DNA of 64,000 nucleotides from contig NZ_JAMPTM010000009.1 in the NCBI RefSeq assembly GCF_025403375.1, positions 1 through 64,000 on the forward strand. The letters are read 5' to 3'. Below the pieces are notes generated by a model. The model had not been told where the DNA came from. It searched no databases and saw only the letters and a list, made by a program, of their open reading frames with translations. Position numbers and translations under genes: made by a program. This stretch comes from Frankia gtarii. Its GTDB lineage: Bacteria; Actinomycetota; Actinomycetes; Frankiales; Frankiaceae. The number at the start of each line of letters is the position of its first letter. The stretch's first letter is position 1. Shown here piece after piece: positions 52,180-61,273 of this stretch.

Positions 52180-53361
52180 TCAGACGCCCGCGGGGGCGTC
52201 CACCGGGGTCGGGGTGAGTGTCGCCGAGAGGTCGAGCTTGAAGTACGCCGCGGGCGTCTCCAGCAGAATCTTCCGGCGTACACCCTCGTCAACGCCCGCG
52301 AAGGCATTGTCGAGCCAGGCCTGGGAGTTCGGGAACGAGGTGACCGAGTGCGGGAAGTCGGTGCCCCACATCAGATTGTCGCTGGGCAGCATATCTATCA
52401 TCCGCAGAGCGGCGAGGTCCTGGATGAAGCAGAAGTAGACGTGGTCGCGCACATACTCGCTGGGGAGCTTCTGCAGCCTACGGACGAAGGTGTGCTCGTA
52501 GAGCTTGTAGTTCTCGTCCATCTGCTGAAGCCCGATGGGTAGCCAGCTTGCGTTGGTCTCGGCGAAGTACAGCTTCAGATCCGGGAAGCGGTCGAAGACG
52601 CCGGCGACCATGGCCTGGGCCAGCGTGTAGGTTGGCCGCTCGATCGACTGCCGGGTGGCGAGGGCGATCGCGTCGGGGCTGGCCCCCGGCTGCCCCTGCC
52701 CGGTCACGGTCGGGGGAAAGGGGGCACCGAAGTAGATGTGGGCCGATACCGGCATGCCGAGGGCCAGGGCCGCTTCCCAGAAGCGGTCATCCTCGGGCTT
52801 CGGGTGCGGGGAGCCGTTCGGGAAGGCGGACAGTGTCACCGTCCGCAGGCCGAGCTGCGCGCAGCGCTCAAGTTCGGCGAGTGCCGAGTCGATGCTGCGA
52901 GCGGGTATGACACCGTTGGCGATCAGACGGTCGGGGGCGACGGGGCAGTAGGCCTCGGCCAGATAGGTGTTGTAGCCCTGCACGATCGCGAGGTACGCCT
53001 CGGGGTCGGAGATGCCGGTCAACGCCTCGACCGCGAAAATCGGCGGAAAGAGGACCTCGGCGTCGAGACCGTCGCGGTCCTGTTCGCGCAGACGCTGCAC
53101 CGCGTCACCGGCGCCGGTGGACCGGGTGCCGTCCTCGTTCCAGTAGGACTTTCCTCGCCGCTTTGGCTTGGCGCCGGCGGCGAGATTGGTCCCGGTGTGC
53201 CACAGCGGCTGGCCCTCGATCAACCAGCTGTCGCCGCCGCCGGGGGTCGGCACCCGACGGGGCGCCAGTTCCCGGTACTTGGGCGCCACGTAGGGCAGGA
53301 AGTCGTCCGGCGGCCCTTCGAGGTGGCCGTCGGAGGAGATGACCTTGTATGTACGGGACAT
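52180..53361 (-). CDS. Amidohydrolase_2 family metal-dependent hydrolase/decarboxylase (paralogue 6)
   Basis: 393 residues, start MSRTYKVISSDGHLEGPPDDF. Metal sites SSDGHLEGP and MWGTDFPHSVTSFPNSQ (DFPH in place of DYPH). SAHIYFGAPFPP and YFAETNASWLPIGLQQMDENY lie in the barrel. The N-terminal SSDGHLEGP differs from the other paralogues (VDDHVVEP), so it is a separate branch. It lies 122 bases upstream of the FAD-enzyme gene and 59 bases after the SDR, on the same strand. Confidence 0.88.
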   Translation of the reverse strand: MSRTYKVISSDGHLEGPPDDFLPYVAPKYRELAPRRVPTPGGGDSWLIEGQPLWHTGTNLAAGAKPKRRGKSYWNEDGTRSTGAGDAVQRLREQDRDGLDAEVLFPPIFAVEALTGISDPEAYLAIVQGYNTYLAEAYCPVAPDRLIANGVIPARSIDSALAELERCAQLGLRTVTLSAFPNGSPHPKPEDDRFWEAALALGMPVSAHIYFGAPFPPTVTGQGQPGASPDAIALATRQSIERPTYTLAQAMVAGVFDRFPDLKLYFAETNASWLPIGLQQMDENYKLYEHTFVRRLQKLPSEYVRDHVYFCFIQDLAALRMIDMLPSDNLMWGTDFPHSVTSFPNSQAWLDNAFAGVDEGVRRKILLETPAAYFKLDLSATLTPTPVDAPAGV

Positions 53362-53420
53362 CGTGCGGACTCCTCTTGTGATTCCTTATGACTCGATTTC
53401 AGGGGGTGTGGATGGAGATT

Positions 53421-54200
53421 TCAGCGCGCGGTGAAGCCGCAGTCGACGGGAAGGGTGACGCCGGTGATGGCGGTACTCAGATCGGAGGCGAGGAACAGCG
53501 CGGCGTTGGCCACGTCCTCCGGCATCACCGCCACGGGAAGCGGGTTCAACGCGCCATAGCGGGTGAGTTCCTCGGCGGTGGCCGCCGTGAAGGCGTCGTT
53601 CTCGTTTCGGGTCAGGTTCGTCAGCATCGGCCCCGGGCAGATGGCATTCACGCGGATGCGGTGGGGTCCGACCTCGATGGCGAGTGCCTTGGTCAGCGCG
53701 TTCAATCCGCCCTTGGTGATCCCGTAGACGACGCCGCCGAAGCCGACCAGTCCGGCGACGGAACTGGTATTGATGATTGTTCCGCCGCCACCCTGCTCCT
53801 TGAACACCTCTACGGCGTACTTGCAGCCGTAGAACGCACCTCGGAGGTTGACCCCCGTCAGGCGGTCCCAGTCGCTGTCGGCGTGGTCCCCGATGGACAG
53901 GCCCGGGGTGGAGACGCCGGCGTTGTTGAACACCACGTCGATGCGTCCGAACTCGCTCACCGCCGTGTCGATGAGCGCGCGGACCTGCGCTTCCTCGGTG
54001 ACGTCGCAGACCGCAGCGAGGGCCTTACCACCCGCGTCGGCGACCAGCCGGGCCGTCTCGTCGACCCACGCACGGCGAACATCGCCGCAGAGGACCTGGG
54101 CGCCGTGAGCCGCGAAGAGCAGCGCCGCGGCCCGACCCACCCCCGAACCCGCACCAGTGATGACAGCGACCTTGCCGTCAAGTAGTGCACCAGGCGTCAT
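53421..54200 (-). CDS. Short-chain dehydrogenase/reductase
   Basis: 259 residues. Cofactor motif VITGAGSGVGRAAA, then VVFNNAGVSTPG, NTSSVAG, and the catalytic Tyr/Lys in YGITKGGLNAL. All the residues of an active classical SDR are present. It is the first gene of the unit with the sixth amidohydrolase, FAD enzyme, epoxide hydrolase and SnoaL-like protein. An AT-rich tract upstream (54213-54236) holds the probable promoter, including an imperfect AATA-CTCGA-TATT repeat. The substrate is likely a diol or hydroxyacid of the pathway. Confidence 0.9.
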   Translation of the reverse strand: MTPGALLDGKVAVITGAGSGVGRAAALLFAAHGAQVLCGDVRRAWVDETARLVADAGGKALAAVCDVTEEAQVRALIDTAVSEFGRIDVVFNNAGVSTPGLSIGDHADSDWDRLTGVNLRGAFYGCKYAVEVFKEQGGGGTIINTSSVAGLVGFGGVVYGITKGGLNALTKALAIEVGPHRIRVNAICPGPMLTNLTRNENDAFTAATAEELTRYGALNPLPVAVMPEDVANAALFLASDLSTAITGVTLPVDCGFTAR

Positions 54201-54398
54201 CCGTGATCACCCATTTCTAATACTCGATATTTTATCCACACGAGCCCCGGCTCCGACCGCGACCTCATCGATGTCCTGCCGGGATTCCGCGTATCAGAAT
54301 CTGACGCATGGCCACCCCGGGCGGCCACCGAAAGATTCCGGTCCACCGCCCGGGGCTTTCGAGAGATCGTCAGATCACCCGTAACCAACACCCGAACG

Positions 54399-55760
54399 TC
54401 ACGGCCTTATGAGACTACCGCAGGCGAGCTTCTGGGTCTCCACATACTGCTTGTTGGTAAACGTCACCATCGCCGTGCAGGGATTCTGGATAACGTGGTT
54501 GAGGGGCCACTTGGTCGCCGCCAGCGCGTCGTCTACACCGTACGTGTACGAGCCGCTGTTGAGCGTCTTCAAGAAGGAGTCGACGGTCAGTTTTCGCCCC
54601 GCCTTCTGCAATGCGTTGACGAACATGTCCGCAGACCAGTAGCCCGCCATTGCGGGGACCGTGAGCAGCTGACCAGGAGCGTACTTGGCGAAGTCGGCCT
54701 TGAGCCGCGTCATAGCCGGCGACGTGGACTCGGCCGGGGCCCAGCTGAGGATCACGTTGGTGTCGTCGAGTTCCGAGATAGCCTTGAGGCGTGGGTCGTA
54801 GGCGGCCGGCTCAAGGAGCTTACCCTTGTAGCCGCTGGCTCGCAGTGCCTGGGTCAGCTTCACCGTGGTCGCCACGTCGGTCAGGTCGACTATCGCGTCC
54901 GGCGCCTTGCCGCCGTCGGACGTCGTGATCGCGTTGACGACCGCCGTCGAGTCGGTCAGTCCGGAGACGGGGATGGGCGTCTTGTTGTAGACGACCTTGT
55001 AGCCGGCGAGCGTCGCCTGCTTGGCGAAGTTCCGGACGGAGACCTGGGAAACTTCCGTATCAAAGCCGACCAGCGCCAGGGTACGACCGGTCTCACCCTT
55101 GAACAGGTTTCGCATCAGGAGGCCGATCCCGGGCGTGCCCACCTGCTTGGAGACCGCCTCGGACGGCGTCCCACAGCCAATGATGCTGAAGCCGATCAGG
55201 TTGCCGCAGTAGCCGGTGTTGGTGGTCCAGCCGAAGAACGGCACAACATTCTTGCAGAGGGTGTCGAGATAACCGGTGTTGAGAGTCATCAGCGGCGCGA
55301 CGGCGAATACCTGGTCCTGCTGGACGAGCGACTTGGCGAGCTGGGCGTTGCGGGTCGGATCCTGACCGTCGTCCCTGACTCCGACGAAGTCGATCTTGCG
55401 ACCGTTGACGCCACCTTCGTCGTCCGCGCGCTGGAAGCGGAGCTTGGCACCGACGTCCGCGCCGGCCAGCGAGCTTCCGTTCGGGCTGGTCAGGAAGGCC
55501 AGTCCGCCGACTTTCACGGACGTGTCGGTGATCCCCCGGGTCGGGTTCTGTGCGGCGCCCCCGCAGGCGAGCTTCGTCGGATCGACTTTGAACCCCGCAT
55601 CACTCCAGGTGTCGGTCGGCCCGGCCGCGAACGCGTTCTCCGGCACCGACGGGGAACGCGACGGCTCGGTCGCACCGCCGCCGCCACTGCTACAGGACGT
55701 CATTCCCAGCACTGCGGCCACGGCCACAAGACCCGTGGCCCTACGTAACAGACCCTTCAC
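54399..55760 (-). CDS. ABC transporter substrate-binding lipoprotein, branched-chain amino acid (LivJ) type
   Basis: About 453 residues. Signal peptide KGLLRRATGLVAVAAVLGMTSC with the lipidated cysteine at residue 23 from GTG 55760, which follows a GGAG site; ATG 55775/55772 are possible alternatives. The mature part is a type I binding protein (VKVGGLAFLTSPNGS, VGVRDDGQDPTRN, YKGKLLEPAAYDP). It differs strongly from the binding protein at 292-1632. Again no permease or ATPase genes are near. It has its own 3' region at 54201-54398, which holds nothing else I recognise. Confidence 0.9.
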   Translation of the reverse strand: MKGLLRRATGLVAVAAVLGMTSCSSGGGGATEPSRSPSVPENAFAAGPTDTWSDAGFKVDPTKLACGGAAQNPTRGITDTSVKVGGLAFLTSPNGSSLAGADVGAKLRFQRADDEGGVNGRKIDFVGVRDDGQDPTRNAQLAKSLVQQDQVFAVAPLMTLNTGYLDTLCKNVVPFFGWTTNTGYCGNLIGFSIIGCGTPSEAVSKQVGTPGIGLLMRNLFKGETGRTLALVGFDTEVSQVSVRNFAKQATLAGYKVVYNKTPIPVSGLTDSTAVVNAITTSDGGKAPDAIVDLTDVATTVKLTQALRASGYKGKLLEPAAYDPRLKAISELDDTNVILSWAPAESTSPAMTRLKADFAKYAPGQLLTVPAMAGYWSADMFVNALQKAGRKLTVDSFLKTLNSGSYTYGVDDALAATKWPLNHVIQNPCTAMVTFTNKQYVETQKLACGSLIRP

Positions 55761-55976
55761 CCTTAACTCCATCATCTCGTGTCGTCTGCGGATGCAGCTC
55801 ATCTGCACACCGCTGTCGGCGTACCTGCCGGTTGGTCAGGACCGGCCGACAGCCAGGCGGTCAGCCTCGCCTGTGCGATCACGACCGGGGCATCGACCGG
55901 ATCTTGGACCTGGATCGAGCAGGTGTGTTGGCGAGGGGGGCGAGCCCCGGATGTGACCTTGGCTGCAAAACCGAAT

Positions 55977-55993
55977 TCAATATATGATATTGA
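55977..55993. promoter_or_regulatory. AT-rich palindrome upstream of the acyl-CoA ligase
   Basis: TCAATAT-ATG-ATATTGA, seven-base arms, 43 bases before the GTG at 56037. It stands in the only AT-rich patch between the divergent binding-protein and ligase genes. IclR (57710-58651), the next gene, is a candidate for binding it. Confidence 0.5.
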
Positions 55994-56036
55994 TCATGCC
56001 GATGCAACACACGATCGTGGGAGCGAGGGGCCGCGG

Positions 56037-57620
56037 GTGACAGGCGAGCGAGGTGGTCAGGACCCAGACTGGTGCGGGATCGAGGCACCGACCGTGTGGC
56101 AGCTGGTCGAGAGGCGGGCCGCGGCAACCCCGGACGCCGTGACGGCTCTCGACGACACAGGCGTGAGCCTGACCTTCCGGCAGTACCGGGACTGGGCCGA
56201 GCGGGTCGCCGCGGGACTGTACGAGCTGGGTGTCCGGGAGGGAACCGTCGTTTCCTGGCAGTTCCCGACGAGGATCACGTCGCTGGTGCTGGCCACCGCG
56301 CTCGCGCGCCTCGGCGCGGTGCAGAACCCGATGCTGCCGGTCTACCGAGGCCGCGAGATGACGTTCATCGCCCGCCAGGCCGGGACGGCCCTGCTCCTGG
56401 TGCCCGGCATGTGGCGCGGGTTCGACTACGGGGCGCTGGCCCAGCGGGTCGCGGCTGACGTCCCTGGTCTGCGGGTAGTCACAGCCGGCGCGCGACTACC
56501 CGAATCCGACCCCGACGGGCTGCCACCCTTCCCCGGGCCCGCCGCCGGCTGCGCGCCGACCCGTTGGCTCTACTACACCTCCGGGACGACCGCCGAGCCG
56601 AAAGGTGTCCGGCACACCGACTCCACACTGATGGCCGCGGGCCGGGCTCTTGCCAGCCGAATGGAGCTCCGAGCCGACGACTCCGAGGCGCTCGTGTTCC
56701 CGATCACGCATGTCGGCGGTCTGGTGTGGCTGACCGCCGGCCTGATGACCGGGTGCCGTCATCTCGTGGTGGAGGCGTTCGACCCGGAGGCCAGCATCGA
56801 CTTCCTGTCCCGCGAGGGGCTCACCATCGCCGGCGGCGGAACGATCTTCTGCCTGCACTACCTGGAGCGGCAGCGGCGCGAACCGCGACGGCCTCTCCTC
56901 CCCGCGGTGCGGATGTTCGTGGGCGGTGGCGCCGGCAAGCCACCGGGGCTGCACGACGAGCTCAAGGCCGAGTTCGGCGGCGCCGGCCTGCTGTCGGCGT
57001 ACGGCTCGACCGAAGCACCGATCGTCACGCACAGCCTTCTGGGCGACGCCGACGAGGCGCGCCGGGCGACGGAGGGGCTGCCCTGCCCCGGCGTGGAGAT
57101 GGTGACCAGGGGGCCCGCTGGCGAGACGTTGCCGCGAGGCCGGGAGGGCGAGTTGTGCATCAAGGCTCCCCAGCTGTTCCAGGGCTACCTTGATTCCTCG
57201 CTGGACGCGGCGGCCGTCGACGACGAAGGCTTCTTCCGTTCGGGTGATCTCGCGGTGATCGACGACAGTGGCTATGTCAGAATCACCGGCCGGCTGAAGG
57301 AGATCATCATCCGGAAGGGTGAGAACATCAGCGCGAAGGAGATCGAGGACCTGCTCTACCAGCACCCGAAGGTCGCCGACGTCGCCGTGATCGGTCTCCC
57401 CGACCCCCGCACCGGGGAACGGTGCTGCGCGGTGGTCACGGTCGCCGATCCGGCGAAGCCGCTGGAGTTCGACGAGATGGTCGGCTACCTCAGAGCCCAG
57501 GACCTGGCTGTGCAGAAGATCCCGGAACAACTCGAGACCGTGGACGAGCTACCCCGGAACGCCACCGGCAAGATTCTCAAGTACCAGCTGCAGGAACGGT
57601 TCGCCGCCGCGTCGGGGTGA
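56037..57620 (+). CDS. AMP-forming acyl-CoA synthetase / CoA ligase
   Basis: 527 residues from GTG 56037, preceded by GAGGGG; the frame is open far upstream but the sequence there contains the palindrome and is not coding. ANL-superfamily motifs: YYTSGTTAEPKGVRHT (A3), YGSTEAPIVTHS (A5), FFRSGDLAVIDDSGYVRITG (A7), GRLKEIIIRKGENISAKEIE (A8) and the C-terminal catalytic lysine in NATGKILKYQLQ (A10). It activates a carboxylic acid to acyl-CoA through an acyl-adenylate. It and the IclR gene form a plus-strand pair. Confidence 0.93.
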   Translation: MTGERGGQDPDWCGIEAPTVWQLVERRAAATPDAVTALDDTGVSLTFRQYRDWAERVAAGLYELGVREGTVVSWQFPTRITSLVLATALARLGAVQNPMLPVYRGREMTFIARQAGTALLLVPGMWRGFDYGALAQRVAADVPGLRVVTAGARLPESDPDGLPPFPGPAAGCAPTRWLYYTSGTTAEPKGVRHTDSTLMAAGRALASRMELRADDSEALVFPITHVGGLVWLTAGLMTGCRHLVVEAFDPEASIDFLSREGLTIAGGGTIFCLHYLERQRREPRRPLLPAVRMFVGGGAGKPPGLHDELKAEFGGAGLLSAYGSTEAPIVTHSLLGDADEARRATEGLPCPGVEMVTRGPAGETLPRGREGELCIKAPQLFQGYLDSSLDAAAVDDEGFFRSGDLAVIDDSGYVRITGRLKEIIIRKGENISAKEIEDLLYQHPKVADVAVIGLPDPRTGERCCAVVTVADPAKPLEFDEMVGYLRAQDLAVQKIPEQLETVDELPRNATGKILKYQLQERFAAASG

Positions 57621-57709
57621 GGGCCGACGTCCGACGTCCTCTGGTACACGGACGGCCACCTCACCGCTTCACCGAGCAGCCTCGTAAGATACGCCCGGGA
57701 GGGGTAGCA

Positions 57710-58651
57710 GTGGTGAAGCCAGCACTCGCAGCGAGTCGCGCGGTTCGGGTCGTGGACTTCCTGGCGGTGCATCCCGGCAGGCCGTTCAGTCTGACGGAGA
57801 TCGCGGGGGCCCTGAGAATCAATGCCGCATCGACCCTTTCAGTGTTGATGGCGCTGACCGACTCCGGGTACGTGGTCCGCCATCCACTCCACAAGACGTA
57901 CACCCTGGGTGCGGCGCTGGTGGCGGTCGGCCAGGCGGCGCTCGTGCAGCATCCGCTGCTGCAGGCGGCGCAGGACGAGTTGGCGCTGCTCGCGGGCGAA
58001 CTCGAAGCGCAGTGTGTGGCCAGCGTGCTCATGGGCAACGAGCTCGTCGCCGTCGTGGCGGAGGGACGGGCCCGGCGGACGGAGGTGGGGGCGCGGGTTG
58101 GTACCCGGTTGCCGTTCTCCGCGCCCTTCGGCGCGCCGTTCGCCGCGTATGGAGACGACGCTCTGCGGCGGCGATGGCTGCAGCGCAGCCATGGCGTGAC
58201 CACCGCCGACCGAGCTCTTCGGCTGGAGCAGGCGCTGGCCGAGGTGGCCGAACGCGGTTACGAGGCTGGACCGCAGAATGAGACCCGCCAGCAGTTGCGA
58301 CGGGCGTTGGAGACCCTGGCCGATGACCCCGGGAATGCCGCGTCGCGCGCCGAGATCGAACGCCTTCTCGACGACCTCGCCGACCGGTTCGTCACGGTGA
58401 ACCTCGATCTTGACGAGGTCGTGGCGGTGGCGAATGTGACGGCGCCGGTCTTCACACCGGCGGGTGAGGTCGTCATGATCCTCACCGCCAACGGATTCGT
58501 CGCTCCGCTGACCGGAGCTGCGGCGGTCGACGTGGGCGAACGGCTCCGGGCCAGCGCCGATATGATGGCGGCACGGACATTCGGTGGGGCGGCGCCGCGG
58601 CGCCCACGCCAGCGAGACCGCGAGCAGCGCATACCAACAGCCCGCAGCTGA
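57710..58651 (+). CDS. IclR-family transcriptional regulator
   Basis: 313 residues from GTG 57710, eight bases after GGAGGGG. The N-terminal winged helix is AVRVVDFLAVHPGRPFSLTE followed by IAGALRINAASTLSVLMAL; the effector domain includes LGAALVAVGQAALVQHPLLQ and GTRLPFSAPFGAPFAAYG. The C-terminus ends in an Arg-rich tail. It lies 90 bases after the ligase gene and probably responds to the ligase substrate or product, perhaps acting at the palindrome at 55977. Confidence 0.88.
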   Translation: MVKPALAASRAVRVVDFLAVHPGRPFSLTEIAGALRINAASTLSVLMALTDSGYVVRHPLHKTYTLGAALVAVGQAALVQHPLLQAAQDELALLAGELEAQCVASVLMGNELVAVVAEGRARRTEVGARVGTRLPFSAPFGAPFAAYGDDALRRRWLQRSHGVTTADRALRLEQALAEVAERGYEAGPQNETRQQLRRALETLADDPGNAASRAEIERLLDDLADRFVTVNLDLDEVVAVANVTAPVFTPAGEVVMILTANGFVAPLTGAAAVDVGERLRASADMMAARTFGGAAPRRPRQRDREQRIPTARS

Positions 58652-58754
58652 GCTGCTGACCAGCTGAGATGCCCGCGGGCTCGCGAGGGTACCTGGACGC
58701 ACACCTTCACCGCAGCGAGATCACCACCCGCCCGGCGGGGCGTCGGCGACGGCG

Positions 58755-59807
58755 TCAGGTCCCGAGGAGATCCAGCGTGCCGTGCTGGGCCACGGCGGTG
58801 CCCAGCCGGGTGACGAACTCGGTGATGACGGGGGGGTCCACCAGCCGGCTGACCGCCCACATGTAGTAGCCGTAGACGAGAGCGGTTCGATAGTTGAACC
58901 AGGCTTCGTCCCAGGACGGCGGCTTGACTCCGTAGGCGGCGAGGCGGTCGAGGTAGTGCGCCAGGAGATCACGTTCAGCAACAGCACGCAGCTCGGGGTC
59001 GAGCACCGCCCCAATGTGATAGCTCACGTCGAGTGCCCACGATGAGCGCTGGATCACCTGCCAATCGACCAGGCCGGGGAGCCCGTCAGGAGTCTCGTAG
59101 AGATTGCCGGCATGCGCATCACCGTGCACGAGGCATGCCACGTCGTTCGCGGAACGCTCGACGACGCGCAGGACCGCGCGGTTCAGCCGATCGGCGCGCC
59201 GGACAGCATCAGGCAGGCCTTCCGCACGAGATCCGTCGAGATGTTCCTGCAGGACCTCGGGGGTGATGTAACTCGTGATCGAGGTGAGTTTGGGTCGCAG
59301 CCAGGAAAACGAGGCGAGGCTCTCGTCTCCCCAGTACCTCGCGTGGAGCTGCGCAAGTTGATCGAGCGTCGCTGCCGCCTGCTCGACAGTGTAGGGGCTC
59401 AATGCGGTCAGGAACGTGTGCCCCGACGCCACGAGATCTTCCATGACGATCAATGCGTTCCCGGTGTCCGAATCGATGCCCGTGTACAGGCAAAGCGGGA
59501 CGCGCACCGAGAGCGTCGACGCGAGCTCGCGGTAGAACTTGGTCTCGCCGAGACCCGCGGTCGCCCGGTAACGCTGCCCCACCCCGAAGTAGCTCTTGAC
59601 GCACAGCGCGGGTGGCGCCTCGACGGTGGCATTTGCGTACTCGACGTCGAAGCGCACCTTGGTGGCCATGGTCTGGAGGGTTTCTGTCACCGTCGTCGAG
59701 GCCACCTCGACGCCGGGAAATCGTGGCGACAACGCGGCGGAAAGCCAGTCGGGTGAGAGCACCTCGTCGAGCCCGTCGGGCGCCGGGTTCCGTGTCTGGT
59801 CACGCAT
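58755..59807 (-). CDS. APH-fold phosphotransferase family protein
   Basis: 350 residues. The kinase catalytic loop is CLVHGDAHAGNLYETPDG, the metal-binding aspartate is in LVDWQVIQRSSWALDVSY, and the nucleotide lobe has KVRFDVEYANATVEAPPALC and VKSYFG. HGD and DWQ are intact. Its length and the long first lobe place it nearer the EcKinase/DUF1679-like kinases than the aminoglycoside kinases. It overlaps its neighbour by eight bases. Likely substrate a hydroxyl group of a small metabolite; exact nature unknown. Confidence 0.83.
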   Translation of the reverse strand: MRDQTRNPAPDGLDEVLSPDWLSAALSPRFPGVEVASTTVTETLQTMATKVRFDVEYANATVEAPPALCVKSYFGVGQRYRATAGLGETKFYRELASTLSVRVPLCLYTGIDSDTGNALIVMEDLVASGHTFLTALSPYTVEQAAATLDQLAQLHARYWGDESLASFSWLRPKLTSITSYITPEVLQEHLDGSRAEGLPDAVRRADRLNRAVLRVVERSANDVACLVHGDAHAGNLYETPDGLPGLVDWQVIQRSSWALDVSYHIGAVLDPELRAVAERDLLAHYLDRLAAYGVKPPSWDEAWFNYRTALVYGYYMWAVSRLVDPPVITEFVTRLGTAVAQHGTLDLLGT

Positions 59808-60939
59808 CAGCGCTACCCTCGGTCTGGCCGATCAGGCGCGTCGGTTCGTCGGCGACGCGACTCGATGCGAGCTCGAGCCCGCCAGCCCCACCGATCCGCC
59901 TGACCCGGGTCCCGATCACCGTGAGCTTGAAGGCGGAGCACACCTCGTGCCAGTGAAGGTCGTCGGCGCGGCGTCCGACGCGCTCCTCCCAGAAGTCGAT
60001 CGTCTCCTGACGGGTACCGAGGCCGTCGAGGCGCGGAATGCCCTGACGGGTGCTGTGATGGTCGTCGAACTGCAGCCACCACGCGAGATCCTGCATCGGC
60101 CCGGCGAGCGATGCCTGCTCCCAGTCCACGACTCCGACAACGTTGAAATCGTCATCGAACATCATGTTTCCGATCCGCGCGTCACCCCACGACAGGCCCG
60201 GTTCCTGCTCCTCGGGGATGTTCTCGCGGAGCCACCTCAAGGTCTCCTGAGCGGCCTCCGATGGTTGGCCGCCACTGGACCACGAGAGCGCCTGACCCCA
60301 GTAGTTGAGCATCTGCTCCAGCGGGCGCTGGCCCAACGCAGGCTTGTCGAGAAACGAAACTTCGTCCACCGGGACCAGATGAACGCGGCAGAGCTGCTCC
60401 ATCGCGGCAGTCCACGCTCGGCGCCGCTCGGCCGGCGTCGCGTCGACGAGCCATCCTGCCGCGTTGTACACCGGCTTGCTGACCGGGACGCGGCCCCAGA
60501 TTCGCCTCATGACGAAGAATTCGTGGCCGAGGATGTCGTGGTCAGGTTCGTACCACAGCACTTCCGGTACGCGGACACCGCCGTCGATGTGCAGTGCCCG
60601 CAACAGGTCGAACTGATTTCGGAAGTCGGGCTCGAAGTAGATCTGGTACGAGCCCGGGTGGATTCTGAGCACGAGTTCCTCCATACGGACCTGGCCGTTG
60701 GAGCGTATCCGTGCCTCGAAGAGGATTGTCTCATTCGACAGCCCCGAACCTACCGGGTAAGCAAGGTGATCGACTTCAATCTCAGTCGCATCCGGAATCT
60801 GCCCGAGGAGCCAGGTCGCGAGCCGAGGGCGTGTCTGCTCTAAATCGCGACCTTTCGAGAACACCGGCGAGGCGCCCGCGTCATCGAATTTTCGGACGGG
60901 ATCCGAGATCTGGGATGGGCCCTGTTCGTGTGTCCGCAT
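59800..60939 (-). CDS. APH-fold phosphotransferase family protein
   Basis: 379 residues. The catalytic loop is GLSWGDARIGNMMFDDDFNV, with Trp before Gly-Asp instead of the usual His, and VVGVVDWEQASLAGPMQDLAWWL carries the metal-binding aspartate. The N-terminal lobe has VDHLAYPVGSGLSNETILFEA. The SWGDARIGN variant appears typical of a branch linked to acyl-CoA metabolism (family knowledge, unverified here). The start ATG lies three bases after an AT-rich AGTAT-AC-ATACT repeat (60942-60953), so its mRNA may be leaderless or have a very short leader. Confidence 0.83.
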   Translation of the reverse strand: MRTHEQGPSQISDPVRKFDDAGASPVFSKGRDLEQTRPRLATWLLGQIPDATEIEVDHLAYPVGSGLSNETILFEARIRSNGQVRMEELVLRIHPGSYQIYFEPDFRNQFDLLRALHIDGGVRVPEVLWYEPDHDILGHEFFVMRRIWGRVPVSKPVYNAAGWLVDATPAERRRAWTAAMEQLCRVHLVPVDEVSFLDKPALGQRPLEQMLNYWGQALSWSSGGQPSEAAQETLRWLRENIPEEQEPGLSWGDARIGNMMFDDDFNVVGVVDWEQASLAGPMQDLAWWLQFDDHHSTRQGIPRLDGLGTRQETIDFWEERVGRRADDLHWHEVCSAFKLTVIGTRVRRIGGAGGLELASSRVADEPTRLIGQTEGSADA

Positions 60940-61273
60940 GAAGTATACATACTATATATTTAATTTTATGTCCAGAGGGTGGGCGTCCCTCCCGGTCGAT
61001 GGCGACGGGGTTGATCGGGCTGTCTACCGAAACCGGGCTCTCGGTAATGCTCGCGCTACTCCAGGTCGACTCCGCGCCCGGGCTGTGGCGGGAGCTGCTC
61101 GCGGAGTCGTAACGCGCGCACAAGGCGGAGGCACCGATCTTGTGGGGCTCCAGAACCCCGGTTTGGACCGCGACCTGTGCGTTTGCCTGCCGAACGGGGT
61201 TTGGGTAAGGCAGGCTGGATGGTCACGGTGTGGTCCAGATGTCCGCTGCACCTACCCGTATCCCGACGGGCCG
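60940..61273. other. Intergenic region with AT-rich promoter patch
   Basis: Contains the promoter patch of the kinase pair at 60942-60970. A plus-strand frame of 37 codons (60999-61112) without ribosome site is not recognised. Nothing else is seen. Confidence 0.35.

Noticed and set aside
26931-60939. The three APH-fold kinases as aminoglycoside resistance genes
   Set aside because: Their neighbours are acyl-CoA enzymes and their sequence details fit metabolic kinases; nothing points to antibiotic substrates.
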